This document shows, one piece after another, positions 46,642 to 55,135 of a stretch of 64,000 bases of DNA (within the stretch, counting starts at the first letter, position 1; each line of letters starts with the position of its first letter). Source of the stretch: Gigantopelta aegis (lineage: Eukaryota; Mollusca; Gastropoda; Neomphalida; Peltospiridae); assembly GCF_016097555.1 (NCBI RefSeq), contig NC_054706.1, positions 52,053,590 through 52,117,589 of the forward strand. Direction: 5' to 3'. The notes beneath the pieces are model-generated. The model ran no database searches and was not told the origin of the DNA. It worked only from the letters and a program-made list of their open reading frames with translations. The position numbers and the translations under genes are program-made.

Positions 46642-47933
46642 ACACAACTGCGTTGCCCAAGTTGACAGATTCGGTAGAGGGAGTGTCATGATGTGGGGAG
46701 CCATCTCATACACCGGCAAAGTGAACTTGTGTTCGTACAAGGCAACCTGACAGCTGTACACTACCGGGATGAAATTCTTCACTGTCACATGCTTCCCATT
46801 TTGGATCGACAGAGAGAACTCTATCAGCAGGACAATGCAGGGCCGCATACGGCAAATGTAACAATGGATTTCCTACAGAATGAGAACATTAATGTGCTGC
46901 CATGGCCATCAAGATCACCAGATCTCAACCCCACTGAACATCTATGGGACAAACTGGACAGACGTGTACACCAGCGTGACCCGGAGCCTCAGACGCTTCC
47001 GCAACTGTAACATGCACTGCAGGAAGAATGGGCTAGGATTCCACATGCCCAGATTCAGACTCATTCAGTCTATGCCAAGGAGATGTCGCGCAGTGATTGC
47101 TGCTGCTGGTGGCCACAAAAGGTACTGATTTCAAAGCCCTCGTGCGACGTTGTTTGGTGATGAAAACGCCTCCACTGCCGTCAGTCCATAGCAAGAACAT
47201 TGTTACATACTCATGTCAAATTTGACTGTGATAACGAAATTATGCCACTTTGTATTAGGTTACGTCTCTGTCAATAATAACAAGAGAAACATCGTTATTT
47301 CCACACAACATGAGATCATTGCTTATCCACGCCAAAACCGATACCACGAGGATACTGGATTTTCCAGTTTCAAGTGGCATATTTGTTTGCATCTTCCCGT
47401 TGATGGATGCCAATAGAGAATGACAAGAGTTCTCAATATTCCTCAGATCTATATCAGTGCAGGCTTCTGAAAATTGTGAGAGCAATGGTTTCATTATAAT
47501 GTCGCTCACCTAGTATAGTTTTAGGAACCCATTTTTTTGTGTGAATTTATCACATCATAATCATTTGCATTGTCATGTCATTCTGAACCTAACCTGAAAT
47601 ATAGTGTATAGAATTGGGGGAAATTTTGAACTCCTACCAGAGAACATTATATTTTTATTATTTATTTTATTTATAATTATTATTTATGCAATATAATAAA
47701 CAGCGCTACGTTATTTGCCTTTGACTTCAGTTTGAGAAAGCCCCAGTTATAAAAATAATTTAGAGGTCAATAACTTTTGTTTAAATTTATACCTGCTTCT
47801 GTTCTTCATTCAGACCAAAGAGACTATCATCAATGGGAAAATAGGACAACGATCTCGTAGTTGTCACTTTGACATAATTAGTCAACTTTAAGTTTCGACC
47901 GAAAACTCGGGCTACTTTCCTCAGAGCTGCCAT
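26011..47933 (-). CDS. IVD: isovaleryl-CoA dehydrogenase, mitochondrial (complete)
   Basis: FAD-dependent dehydrogenase of leucine catabolism, oxidising isovaleryl-CoA to 3-methylcrotonyl-CoA in the mitochondrial matrix and passing electrons to ETF. Twelve coding positions (47793-47933, 42098-42187, 39290-39341, 38403-38572, 37071-37164, 36603-36739, 34104-34200, then 33567-33660 or 31546-31639, 29318-29399, 28329-28433, 27549-27621, 26011-26144) join in phase to 1269 nt, 422 residues plus stop, the usual family length. The first ~33 residues carry many Arg/Lys and no acidic residue, a mitochondrial presequence. The acyl-CoA dehydrogenase signatures are present: [10 protein letters not shown] (162-171) and the glycine-rich [15 protein letters not shown] (377-391). 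IVD hallmarks are the helix LD(I/L)ER near residue 282, holding the catalytic Glu reported for human IVD, and [20 protein letters not shown]. Introns are full of SINEs and MITEs. Confidence 0.96.
26434..26885 (+). mobile_element. 452-bp TA-flanked element, copy 2
   Basis: Starts CAGGGTGTATACTACCAAAT, ends GGTTTAGTACTACC, flanked by TA on both sides. Ends are partly inverted copies of one another. It lies in IVD intron 11. Confidence 0.75.
27054..27109. repeat. (GA)n microsatellite
   Basis: 56 bp, inside a degraded SINE core (26930-27330) in IVD intron 11. Confidence 0.9.
27549..27621 (-). CDS. IVD: IVD exon 11
   Basis: Encodes [20 protein letters not shown], then IQIL. Phase 0 to 1; acceptor TAATTTCAG, donor G|GTGGGT. 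Confidence 0.95.
28044..28252. mobile_element. MITE with CAGGCCTCTGAAAATTG ends
   Basis: Left CAGGCCTCTGAAAATTGCGA, right AATTCTCAGAAGCCTG. Relatives at 45129-45352 and, partial, 47458-47600. It ends 77 bp from IVD exon 10. Confidence 0.7.
28329..28433 (-). CDS. IVD: IVD exon 10
   Basis: 35 codons, [20 protein letters not shown] onward to DRGERHPS. Phase 0-0, acceptor TTTATCCTGCAG, donor AGT|GTAAGA. Confidence 0.95.
28802..29162. mobile_element. MITE with TCAGGGCTTGTAGA ends
   Basis: Left TCAGGGCTTGTAGA, right TCTAGAAGCCCTGA; interior has several CACTAGCCATGG units in both halves. Confidence 0.65.
29318..29399 (-). CDS. IVD: IVD exon 9
   Basis: Encodes [20 protein letters not shown], then TKIGNFQ; the leading base completes the Gly codon left by exon 8. 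Phase 2 to 0. Acceptor TTTCATTTCAG, donor CAA|GTGAGT. Confidence 0.94.
29708..29962 (-). repeat. SINE family B copy
   Basis: Tail GTTTAACGACACCACTAGAG; core; head with TTTAGCTCAGTCGG (reverse complement of CCGACTGAGCTAAA). Confidence 0.75.
30310..30640. repeat. dispersed repeat with two internal ~150-bp units
   Basis: The phrase CCCAAGTTGTTC, GAGGTTTGATGGTCCTGTAT and GCATCTGTATGCAAGAT occurs twice (30350 and 30487), followed by a GACGGACGGACATACAGACA-type tract. Confidence 0.6.
30958..31226 (-). repeat. SINE family A copy
   Basis: Tail with GAAGGAAGG at 30958 and core; the head is cut at CCAATGGGCCCACCGACG. Confidence 0.75.
31546..31639 (-). CDS. IVD: IVD exon 8, version A (distal, probably mutually exclusive)
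   Basis: 94 nt, same phases as version B, acceptor AATTATAG and donor TTGG|GTAAGT. It encodes [20 protein letters not shown], then [12 protein letters not shown]. The catalytic-position Glu is kept; the CVLSAG segment is closer to the usual LVLAGG than version B. The two versions match at 18 of 32 residues. Confidence 0.9.
32198..32446 (-). repeat. SINE family B copy with duplicated core end
   Basis: CCAGTTGTGGTGCACTG occurs twice at 32403-32438, a small internal duplication. Confidence 0.7.
32998..33298 (-). repeat. SINE family B, full copy
   Basis: Complete from tail to the head CAGACTGAGCTAAATCCCAC. It lies 270 bp downstream (gene direction) of IVD exon 8B. Confidence 0.75.
33376..33589. 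repeat. 107-bp tandem duplication covering the 3' end of IVD exon 8B
   Basis: Copies start at 33376 and 33483 (AAGGTGGATTTTAGGTGCAG). The second includes the donor and last exon bases; the first carries a decayed version with TTGG|GTCAGC instead of TTGG|GTGAGC. Confidence 0.85.
33567..33660 (-). CDS. IVD: IVD exon 8, version B (proximal, probably mutually exclusive)
   Basis: 94 nt with acceptor TTGTTGGCAG and donor TTGG|GTGAGC, phase 1 to 2. It encodes [20 protein letters not shown], then [12 protein letters not shown]. It keeps the LDLER motif with the catalytic-position Glu and the PLG ending usual in IVD, but has GLGASA where IVD usually has LVLAGG. It has no stop codon and no damaged splice site. 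Confidence 0.88.
34104..34200 (-). CDS. IVD: IVD exon 7
   Basis: Encodes [20 protein letters not shown] and then [12 protein letters not shown]. It ends in phase 1 and donates to either version of exon 8. Donor G|GTGTGT. Confidence 0.95.
34348..34553 (+). repeat. SINE family B (plus orientation)
   Basis: Core TATATCAAAGGCCGTGG to tail GTGTCGTTAAACAAAACAAA; its end lies 8 bp from the Tigger target site. Confidence 0.75.
34563..36378 (+). mobile_element. Tigger/pogo-type DNA transposon, internally deleted
   Basis: Terminal inverted repeats start CAGTAAAGTACG and end CGTACTTTACTG, flanked by TA at 34561-34562 and 36379-36380, the pogo/Tigger target. The element is 1816 bp. The 5' half has a CENP-B-like helix-turn-helix (from ATG 35117), the 3' half part of the DDE domain. 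It inserted just 3' of a family-B SINE inside IVD intron 6. Confidence 0.85.
35117..36108 (+). pseudogene. broken Tigger/pogo transposase
   Basis: The N-terminus carries a CENP-B/pogo helix-turn-helix ([20 protein letters not shown], then [13 protein letters not shown]). After [11 protein letters not shown] an internal deletion near 35384 joins directly to [14 protein letters not shown] in another frame, removing the CENP-B DNA-binding half and the first catalytic Asp. The second Asp motif [11 protein letters not shown] remains, with [14 protein letters not shown] following. A second frameshift near 35855 precedes the C-terminal [12 protein letters not shown]. It cannot make an active transposase. 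Confidence 0.85.
36603..36739 (-). CDS. IVD: IVD exon 6
   Basis: Encodes [20 protein letters not shown] and then the middle beta-domain to AFLIEK. Phase 1 to 0; acceptor TTTTTAG, donor AAG|GTAATT. Confidence 0.95.
37071..37164 (-). CDS. IVD: IVD exon 5 (FAD-binding signature)
   Basis: Encodes [20 protein letters not shown], then [11 protein letters not shown], which contains the first acyl-CoA dehydrogenase signature. Phase 0 to 1, donor G|GTATGA. Confidence 0.95.
38403..38572 (-). CDS. IVD: IVD exon 4
   Basis: Phase 1 to 0. It encodes [20 protein letters not shown], then the conserved [20 protein letters not shown] and KEKYLPK, residues 95-151. Donor AAG|GTCTGG. Confidence 0.94.
39290..39341 (-). 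CDS. IVD: IVD exon 3 (52 nt microexon)
   Basis: Phase 0 to 1, encoding [17 protein letters not shown]. Acceptor TTTTTTTCAG, donor A|GTAAGA. Confidence 0.92.
40050..40438 (-). repeat. chimeric SINE (family-C head, shared core, family-A tail)
   Basis: In minus-strand reading: head CCGGCCTCGGTGGTGTCGTG and CTGGGTTCGGATCCCAG, then AAAGGCCATGGTTTGTGC core, then family-A tail. Sister copies at 42863-43696 and 56145-56513. Confidence 0.75.
41361..41512. mobile_element. ~150-bp MITE with CAGTGAAA ends
   Basis: Left CAGTGAAAGTCCTCTAAACC, right GGTTTTGAGAGGTTTCACTG. Confidence 0.65.
42098..42187 (-). CDS. IVD: IVD exon 2
   Basis: 30 codons, phase 0-0, encoding [18 protein letters not shown] and [12 protein letters not shown]; the first helix of the acyl-CoA dehydrogenase N-terminal domain. 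Acceptor TTTTCCAG, donor AGG|GTTTGT. Confidence 0.93.
42430..42818. mobile_element. TTAA-type MITE relative
   Basis: AAAGGGACAGTCCTGAGTTTG at left, AAACTCAGGACAGTCCCTTAA at right (inverted). Confidence 0.65.
42863..43696 (+). repeat. chimeric SINE interrupted by the 452-bp TA element
   Basis: Head at 42863-42895, interruption 42896-43347, then the rest from the second TA to the family-A tail at 43696. Confidence 0.8.
42896..43347 (+). mobile_element. 452-bp TA-flanked element, copy 3 (nested)
   Basis: Same termini and length as copy 2. Removing it and one TA restores the continuous SINE sequence GTCTACAGGCTGG seen at 56168, which defines both element borders. Confidence 0.85.
44697..44836 (+). 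repeat. SINE family A fragment
   Basis: Truncated core and tail: AAAGGCCATGGTATATGC to GTTGTTAAATAACACATTTCC, with an internal deletion. Confidence 0.65.
45041..45063. repeat. poly-C tract (23 bp)
   Basis: Pure C run in IVD intron 1. Confidence 0.9.
45129..45352. mobile_element. MITE with CAGGCCTCTGAA ends, second copy
   Basis: Left CAGGCCTCTGAACATTGC, right TTCGCAGAGGCCT; shares AATGGGTTA units with 28044-28252. Confidence 0.65.
45893..46156. mobile_element. MITE with CAGTGTTCGAAATAAGC ends
   Basis: Left CAGTGTTCGAAATAAGCAC, right TGCTTATTTCTATCTCTG; interior repeats of GGACAAGTAAAA. Confidence 0.55.
46567..46636. repeat. (TA)n microsatellite, 70 bp
   Basis: Immediately abuts the truncated Tc1 fragment; Tc1 elements target TA. 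Confidence 0.95.
46640..47128 (+). pseudogene. truncated Tc1-like transposase fragment
   Basis: The C-terminal half of a Tc1/mariner DDE transposase. [13 protein letters not shown] is followed by a frameshift near 46727, then [29 protein letters not shown], an in-frame TAA at 47008 and a frame-shifted end [16 protein letters not shown]. The spacing between the second Asp and the Glu is 34 residues (DD34E). The 5' half is missing and is replaced by a (TA)n tract. Confidence 0.85.
47793..47933 (-). CDS. IVD: IVD exon 1 (start codon, mitochondrial presequence)
   Basis: ATG at 47931-47933 on the minus strand. Residues 1-47 begin [13 protein letters not shown] and end GLNEEQKQ, the family-conserved start of the mature enzyme. 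Donor CAG|GTATAA, phase 0. Confidence 0.93.
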
Positions 47934-48594
47934 GTCTTTTAATGATAGGGGAGATAACTATAATTGAATCGGTATATAATCAGATATAACAGACTTGCAT
48001 CAATGTAAATAAGTATTGTTTGTTTTAAGTTGAGGATTAAAAGCGCATTTTCTGTACAAAATATCTTAGATTTAAACTGATTTTATGCTAAAAAAAATAA
48101 CGGTGTCTGTAACGCTTCTGTATTTTGATGTAGCGACTGTCGGGTTGGTTCACCAAGTCAATGCAAAGTTGTTGGAGTTATTTCCCTTTACGATATAAGC
48201 AAAGTTCCTGAAGGGTAGAAAGGGGTTTTGTAGTAGACATCAGAAATATCGGTTTGTTTTGGGGTAATTACGTCAGTAGGAAAGAGTTCAGTCCACCACC
48301 ACACCACCCACACCCAGTTATTATATATATCTCGTAGTTGTTCGGTACAATTTATAATTTGTTATTAGGGGATATCTCAAAAGTTTCATTATGATTGAGA
48401 CAATAATCATTATAATTAGATTCTCACCTCCGTGACAGGTCTACAAAATGTTATGGCTGGAGGGGTCTGCAGAGGAGATTAGATCCTACAACCCAAGCAC
48501 CATGGGCAACCTTAATTCTACTGAGTTAAATATTGACCATCTACATTCTGAATGAATGTTTAACAACACCCCAGCACACACAAAAACCTTGGCT

Positions 48595-49175
48595 ATTGGT
48601 AGCCCAAGTAGGCCTACACTGATGGTAAAAGAGCTAGTCGGACATTTAGACAGTGATAACACTCATTACCATCACAGACCAATCTATACAAATTCTGAGC
48701 AATCTCTGCCTAATAAATGGTAGTCAGATTACCACTCTAATACAACAACAATCCTATGGTATGTTTGTGATACCTTTACATCAATCATTTTCAAGTTCCT
48801 TGATGAAAAAAAATTCACATATTAATTAGGCCCTTACTAATACACACACTACAGAAAGAAACCTGAGAGCACCCCCTTTCAATAATGTTCCGGTTAAATA
48901 CATATTTGCTGACATGTTTCTTCCTGTAATGTGTGTATTAGTTATTAATATGTGAATTTATTTTTATCAATGAACTCTAAAATGATCTATGTAAAGGTAT
49001 TTAACGTCAAACATAGGATTGTTGTTGCATTAGAGTGGTACTCTTTGACAGCCATTTGGTAGGCAGAGATTGAGCAGAATTTATATTGATTGGTTTCTGA
49101 CGGTACTGAGCATTACAATTGTCTAAAGTATGTCTGTCTTGCTCCCTTACCGTCAGAGTACTCAGGCTAGGCTAT
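48595..49175. repeat. imperfect inverted repeat, ~260-bp arms
   Basis: Left arm about 48595-48870 and right arm about 48908-49175. Best-matching stretches are CCACTCTAATACAACAACAATCCTA-like and CACATATTAAT..ACTAATACACACA. A CAGCAC SINE-type tail lies just left. Confidence 0.75.
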
Positions 49176-49379
49176 TGGGTGTTCATTTAAGGATTGTCTG
49201 TTATTTTGTGTACGTTCATTGGGGTATGAACAAAACAAAATCATCTGCAAACCGTGAATCAGTGAAGCCGTTTTCACATAAGTTTGCAGATTTATTTTGT
49301 TTCATATCCATATGAAAGTAAAAGAAACAACAGACTTAGAAAGTTGACTAGAGCTAGTCTGCGTTACTTCTGGTTGTGG

Positions 49380-49535
49380 TGCTACAAACACCAGGATGAT
49401 CAGAAACACTTGAATGTGCAGAAATGGATTATCTAAACAATAAAATGTAGCAAAGTCTGATTTCAGTTATCAAAAGAGGCGCTACTAGTGGAAAATATAC
49501 TGTATTGTTTAAAAACTAGGGTGTGTTCCTTTAAA
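49380..49535. mobile_element. TTAA-type MITE, right half
   Basis: ACACCAGGATGATCAGAAAC onward, ending AGGGTGTGTTCCTTTAA. Confidence 0.6.
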
Positions 49536-50311
49536 TAGGCCTAGATATATATTCCTTTCCTTTTGTTACTATTTTTATACTTTTTTGTGTTCTTTCTTAA
49601 GCTACATGTGCACGTATATAAGAGCTGCAATATGAAATGTGCTGATATAATCCTAGCTGCCAGCTGGATTAGGTTAATCCAAGGTTGAGTAGCACACTCA
49701 TTACAGATCTGTGTACTGACCCATTTCTCCATTAATCTGTTTGTTTCATGAAAAATATATATCAGTTGCAGTAAGTCTCATGGTTTCTTCCAGGTAGCTG
49801 TGTATACAAAGGAATCAATCATGCCTCCTAATTAACCAAGTGCTGCCGTGTGTAGCTGCAATCAACCTCTCAACACCTAGAAGCAAGAAAGTTCTCTTGT
49901 TCAGGAGTTGGGGGGAAAAACAAACATTTGTGTATTGGGCTATGGAATTCGGAAATACCTGTTCCAGTGTTACGCCAAGGGAGCAACATCTGTAGACAGT
50001 TCAGGTGGGAAAATATAATTTTTATTTTCATTAATTTTTATTATTAATTTTAATAAATTTTTATTTTCATGATTTGTTTAAATTTTATGCATCTATGACA
50101 TGTATATCCATTTAATTGTGTTATTTAGTGTCCATACACTTTGGGGGTTTTTAATTAACCAAATACAATGACTTTCAATGTCAATGACTTTTAAAGGCAT
50201 TTTTTATGGTTTTAATTTAAGGATTTTTGAAGATTTTGTAGCAGTGTTTTGAGGCAAATTATCGATACATGTATTATTATATTCAAGGGTGTAGCGTGGT
50301 CTGGATCAAGG

Positions 50312-50509
50312 CAGGGCTATCTCTGGCACTTACTAAATTTGCCAATTGCAAAAAAAAAAAAAAAAGCCGGCCGAATTTTAGTTTAATTTGGCAAAATAAT
50401 GTCATGTAATAATTGATCATTTGTTTTGAAAATAAATGGGTTTGTGCAATTTTTGAAGTAAAATTAAATAATTTGGCGAAATGCTTTGCTCACCCAAAGC
50501 TAGCCCTGC
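50312..50509. mobile_element. MITE with CAGGGCTA ends
   Basis: Left CAGGGCTATCTCTGGC, right CCAAAGCTAGCCCTG, with AAATTTGCCAATTGC and ATTTGGCGAAATGC as inner inverted parts. Confidence 0.55.
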
Positions 50510-51017
50510 TGGGGGAAGGGGTTCGAATATGAACCTATAGTCTGTCCCATCGTTCCATTGTTTTTTTGTAAATAATTTCAGTTCGGTTTGACTTAAGAAG
50601 AAAAGTAAAAGTGTTTTGGAAATAACAAAAAAATTGTATTTTTGTGTGGTATAAAAATATACAAATTTACAAAATAATTGGCTCACAAATAAATAGCTTG
50701 TAGTAAATTTCTTAATATGAAAAAAGGCATTCCCTGTTGGACGGACTGTAGCAGATTTTTTCGTCTACATTTTCTCTGGACATTTATATAAATAGCCTAC
50801 CGGTAATAGTAATATTGCACTGTAAAAACTTGTTTTAGCCTATAAGCTACAGGTTACCCAACTGCAAGCCAAGGTACCATTTCAAGACCAGTTTTTTTAA
50901 GCCATCTTGGCACCACTATATCTTAAAATCTTCATAATCTATGATGTCACTATGACACACGGCATAGCCTATGATGGTTTTACGTTATCGTAGCATTAAG
51001 ATAGTTTAAACATTTAC

Positions 51018-51246
51018 AGTTTGTTTTGAACAACAACTTAGAGTGGAAACACGCTACATTTTTCCATTAATAGCAAGAGATCTGTTATATGTACCATCCC
51101 ACTGACAGGATAGCACATACCTCGGCCTTTGATATACCAGTCATGGTGCACTGGTTAGAACGAGAAATAACCCAATGGGATGGGGATCGATTCTAGACCG
51201 ACTGCGCATCATGCGAGCACTTTACCACTGGGCTATGTCTCGCCCC
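51018..51246 (-). repeat. SINE (family-B/A core, family-A-type head)
   Basis: Tail diverged (GTTTGTTTTGAACAAC); head complete with ACATAGCCCAGTGGTAAAG on the minus strand. Confidence 0.65.
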
Positions 51247-52014
51247 TCCATTAAGATAGCTTTGAAAATTTGCATTTTTCGAAATGTAGTATACTATACA
51301 GAATGGTACCTTGGCTTGCGAAGATGTAGGTTATCAGACCCCTTAATTTATGGTAACCTGTACATGGGTTACCAGGCAATATACTTATTTCAATGCCTGT
51401 GGGGAAGGGTGTGTGGATGGTGGGGATGAGGCATATAGTATCCATCCTACAGTGCACAATCTCTAATTGCACAGGTGACCATGTTCAAACTGATATACAG
51501 TTGATGTAACTCATCATTATTAAATATACATGCCATAATTTAAACCAATGGCTGGTTCTGTTTAGTACAATTATAATATTACTATAATAGCAATTTTATG
51601 TAACATTTGTAAATATAAGATTGATTCAGGTGTAACTATTGTTTTCTATGAACAACACCCCCCAGCACTAACCACTAACAACTGACCATTAACTTCTATC
51701 CTGGACATATGTGTGCATAGACCCTGTGTTTATAAAACATATGGGACCGAATTTACAGATAGATAGATAGATAATTAGTTTAACATTCTCATATACCACT
51801 AGGGTTTCGAACACGTCCATCCCGAGTCTGACCGACGATAAGATCGGTGGCCTGACTCGGGACAGGACCGAATTTACAAAGCCTGTTTTGCAAATTCGGC
51901 CCTTAAAGTTTAGACTCACATCTTTAAAGGATAACTTTATAACAAAGTAAAGTTGAAACCAGACCAAAAATTGTTTTGCTAAGTTGTAGTCAAATATAAG
52001 GAGATTTGATGGCA

Positions 52015-52400
52015 TTAAAGGGACAGACCCTAGTTTTTAAACACTAAGACATATTTTTCACCTTGACCCTAGTTTCAACACATAAAAATGGACACTGAGT
52101 TTGGTTAATTAACAAATTTGGATACAACAGAGTGAAACAAGAGTCTGTGACATTGAAATACTCTTAAAACAGACTAAAACGCAATTCAATAATCATTACT
52201 TCTCACACATTGTGTTTTTAAAATATGAAAAATGTATTTTGTGATGTTAGAGACACTAGGATGACCAGAAACACTTTGGTTGTGAGGAAATGGATAATCT
52301 AAACAATAACTTGTAAATAATGTTTGATATCAATGATCATGAATGCCTCTAATAGTGAAAAATATGCTTTAGTGTTAAAAATTAGGATCTGTCTTTGTAA
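52015..52400. mobile_element. TTAA-type MITE
   Basis: Left TTAAAGGGACAGACCCTAG intact; right end decayed (AGGATCTGTCTTTGTAA). Confidence 0.65.
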
Positions 52401-53235
52401 GTATGTTTTCATTTCCAATAAAGGCAATTTCCACTTTAAAAAATTATTGAAAATCCCACATTAAAATGCTTTTTGGCTAAAAGGAAAAATTATTCTCAAC
52501 TGAGTTGTGACATAATATGTATGATTTGTTTTTCCCTACTGCAATTGTATAGTGATGTATGGAAAATTATCAAGAATGTGAAAAAGGATATGTCATATCT
52601 TTGTTTTCGAATAAAGTTTGTAACATTTAGCTTACATGAAAGCAAAAGTAGAAATAACACTTTTTATTTGTTATTGGGAGTACAACATATAATATAAAAA
52701 TAGATTTAAACTATACATTGTATAGTTAATAATTTTATTATAAAAAATTAAGTTAACTTTAAATCACATTTTAGATTTTATGTCAATGTAGTATGTATGT
52801 GATGTTATTAAAGATTTGAGTCTAGACTCTAAAGTTTGATAAGCATGGGTCCTGGGCAGCATGCTTCAACTTAAGTGTTATACGGTAAGTACAAAAATAC
52901 ATTTAAACTGAAAAAATACCCCAGAGCCGAGATTACATTTCCTGTGTGCAGATAGATTAATCATTATATTGGTGTTATGTAATTACTGAATTGCCACTAA
53001 TACGATTAACTGTACACAGCATTGTCATTTAACATGTTAAATAACACACGGTTGTCCTCACAGAACTTTACTGATTTGGTCACAGTCCGGATAATTTTTG
53101 ATTATCTGTTCTGTTATTAACTTACATGTGTAGAGTGAAAGTTAAAGTTTGTTGTTGTTTAACGACGATCAATCATCGATTATTGGATGACAACATTTGA
53201 TACTTCTGACATGTAGTCCTTGGAAGAAACGGTTT

Positions 53236-53508
53236 GGGATCGATCCCTGTCAGTGGTCCCATTGGGCTATATCATGCTCCAGTCAGTGCACCACAACTGG
53301 TACATCAAAGGCCATGGTATGTGCTATCCTGTCAGTTGGATGATGCATATAAAAGATCTCTTGCTGCGAATCGAAAAGAGTAGCCCATAAAGTGGTGACA
53401 GGAAGTTTCCTCCCTCAATATCTGTGTCATCCTTAACCATATGTCCGACACCATATAACCGTAAATGAAATGTGTTCAGTGCGTCGTTAAATAAAACATT
53501 TCCTTCCT
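53236..53508 (+). repeat. SINE family A inside a family-B SINE
   Basis: Family-B tail begins at about 53145; the family-A copy fills 53236-53508; family-B core resumes at GGAGGAAACATTCATCATTT, so the A copy looks inserted into B. Confidence 0.65.
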
Positions 53509-53610
53509 TGGAGGAAACATTCATCATTTTCCCATTAACAGAAAGGGATCTTTTATATACATTTTCCCATAGACAGGACACCACATACCTCCACCTTTGG
53601 TGTACCAGTA

Positions 53611-53866
53611 CCAGCCTCAGTGGTTAAGCTATCGGACATAAGGCTGGTAGGTACAGGGTTCACAGCCCGGTACCAGCTCCCACCCAGAGTGAGTTTTAAC
53701 AACTCATTGGGTAGGTGTAAGACCGCTATACCCTCTTCTCTCTCACTAACCACTAACGACTAACCCACTGTCCTGGACAGAAGCCCAGATAGCTGAGGTG
53801 TGTGTGTCCAGGACAGCGCGTTTGAACCTTAATTTGCTATAAGCATGCAAATAAGTTGAAATGAAA
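53611..53866 (+). repeat. SINE family C, full copy
   Basis: Head GCCTCAGTGGTTAAGC and GGGTTCACAGCCCGG, body with CCTCTTCTCTCTCACTAACC, tail ATAAGTTGAAATGAAAT. Confidence 0.75.
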
Positions 53867-54771
53867 TTAAAAGCTTGTTTCAGCTAAAATACATTTTGAA
53901 GGCCTATGTCAGTTATTTTCTCACAATAATATGTATCAGCAAAAAATGCTGACGTTAATCAATTTTGCTTCAGCTTTTACATCAACTGGCTAAATGCCAA
54001 CACAAATATATGTACATGTATGTTATTCTTTTATATAGTTGCATGTACATGTATATATATGAGCTGAAACAAATGAAAAGTTCTGAATTTCAGGAAAACA
54101 TGTTGGAATTTTATCTTTTTATCAAGAATTTTATTTATGTCTAAAAATCAGTTGTTGGGTTTGTATGGTGAACAATGGTGGGTATCAAATGTCAGCAACA
54201 ATAGAATATTGTTTGCCTTTATCATAACATAAATCAAGCAATTTCCATAACTATATACACCCTATGCTTTTGTTTATTTCCTTTCTTAAGAGGAAAAAAA
54301 AAATACATGTATACATCATGTCAACAAGTTCTGTTGCTGTTCTTGTTTAGAAATATATACAATTTTTATTGTTCTCAAACTAATAAAGGTTCTATTTCTT
54401 TTTTGAATTTACTAGAGTAGTTTATATTACAGATCAAGGTGTAGTATACATGAATTTATATTTTGAGGGTTCGGGGGTGGGGTTCTGTTAAGAGGGTGTT
54501 TACATAAATATTTCAACATGTCTAAAAAAAAAATATGAAGGGTCTACAGAAATAACCTGTGGTGTCACATTTTTAGTAAGATGATATTTTTTAGTTTTAA
54601 CGTTTACAACTTTGCAACCGTGGAATATTTATGCCTAAGAAAGCATAATTTACCAACTACTTTTAATGGCCTACCGGTACACATGGCCATTATAATACTG
54701 ACTATTTGTTTGGACATCATAGGTTATTGCCATGGACCCGTCATATAGGTGGATATTTTATAATAAGGAGA

Positions 54772-55135
54772 CAGGGTTCGTAGCGGTCTTTAAATTCCTT
54801 GAATGTCTTTGAATTTGAAAAAAATATTTTTAGGTCTTTGAAAGTCTGTGAATTGTAATAAAAGTCTTTAAATTCTCACAAATCACAGCCAAAGCAATGA
54901 TGATATTTTTACAGCTGCATGCATTTGATATTTTCCAGTTACAAGGTTTAACCTGTCATGATACATGTAAAAAAACAAACAATTTGTTGCCATGGACAGC
55001 AATGTAAACAAACTGATTTTGGTATTTTTATCACATTCTATTGTCTTTGACCGCTGTTTAAAAGTCTTTGAAAATGGTAGGTAAAAGTCTTTGAAAGTCT
55101 TTGAATTTGTTTGGTCTTTAAGGCTATGAACCCTG
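54772..55135. mobile_element. MITE, hAT-like ends CAGGGTTCGTAGC
   Basis: Left CAGGGTTCGTAGCGGTCTTT, right AAGGCTATGAACCCTG; GGAGA occurs at both flanks. Interior repeats GTCTTTGAAAGTCTTTGAA. Confidence 0.6.
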
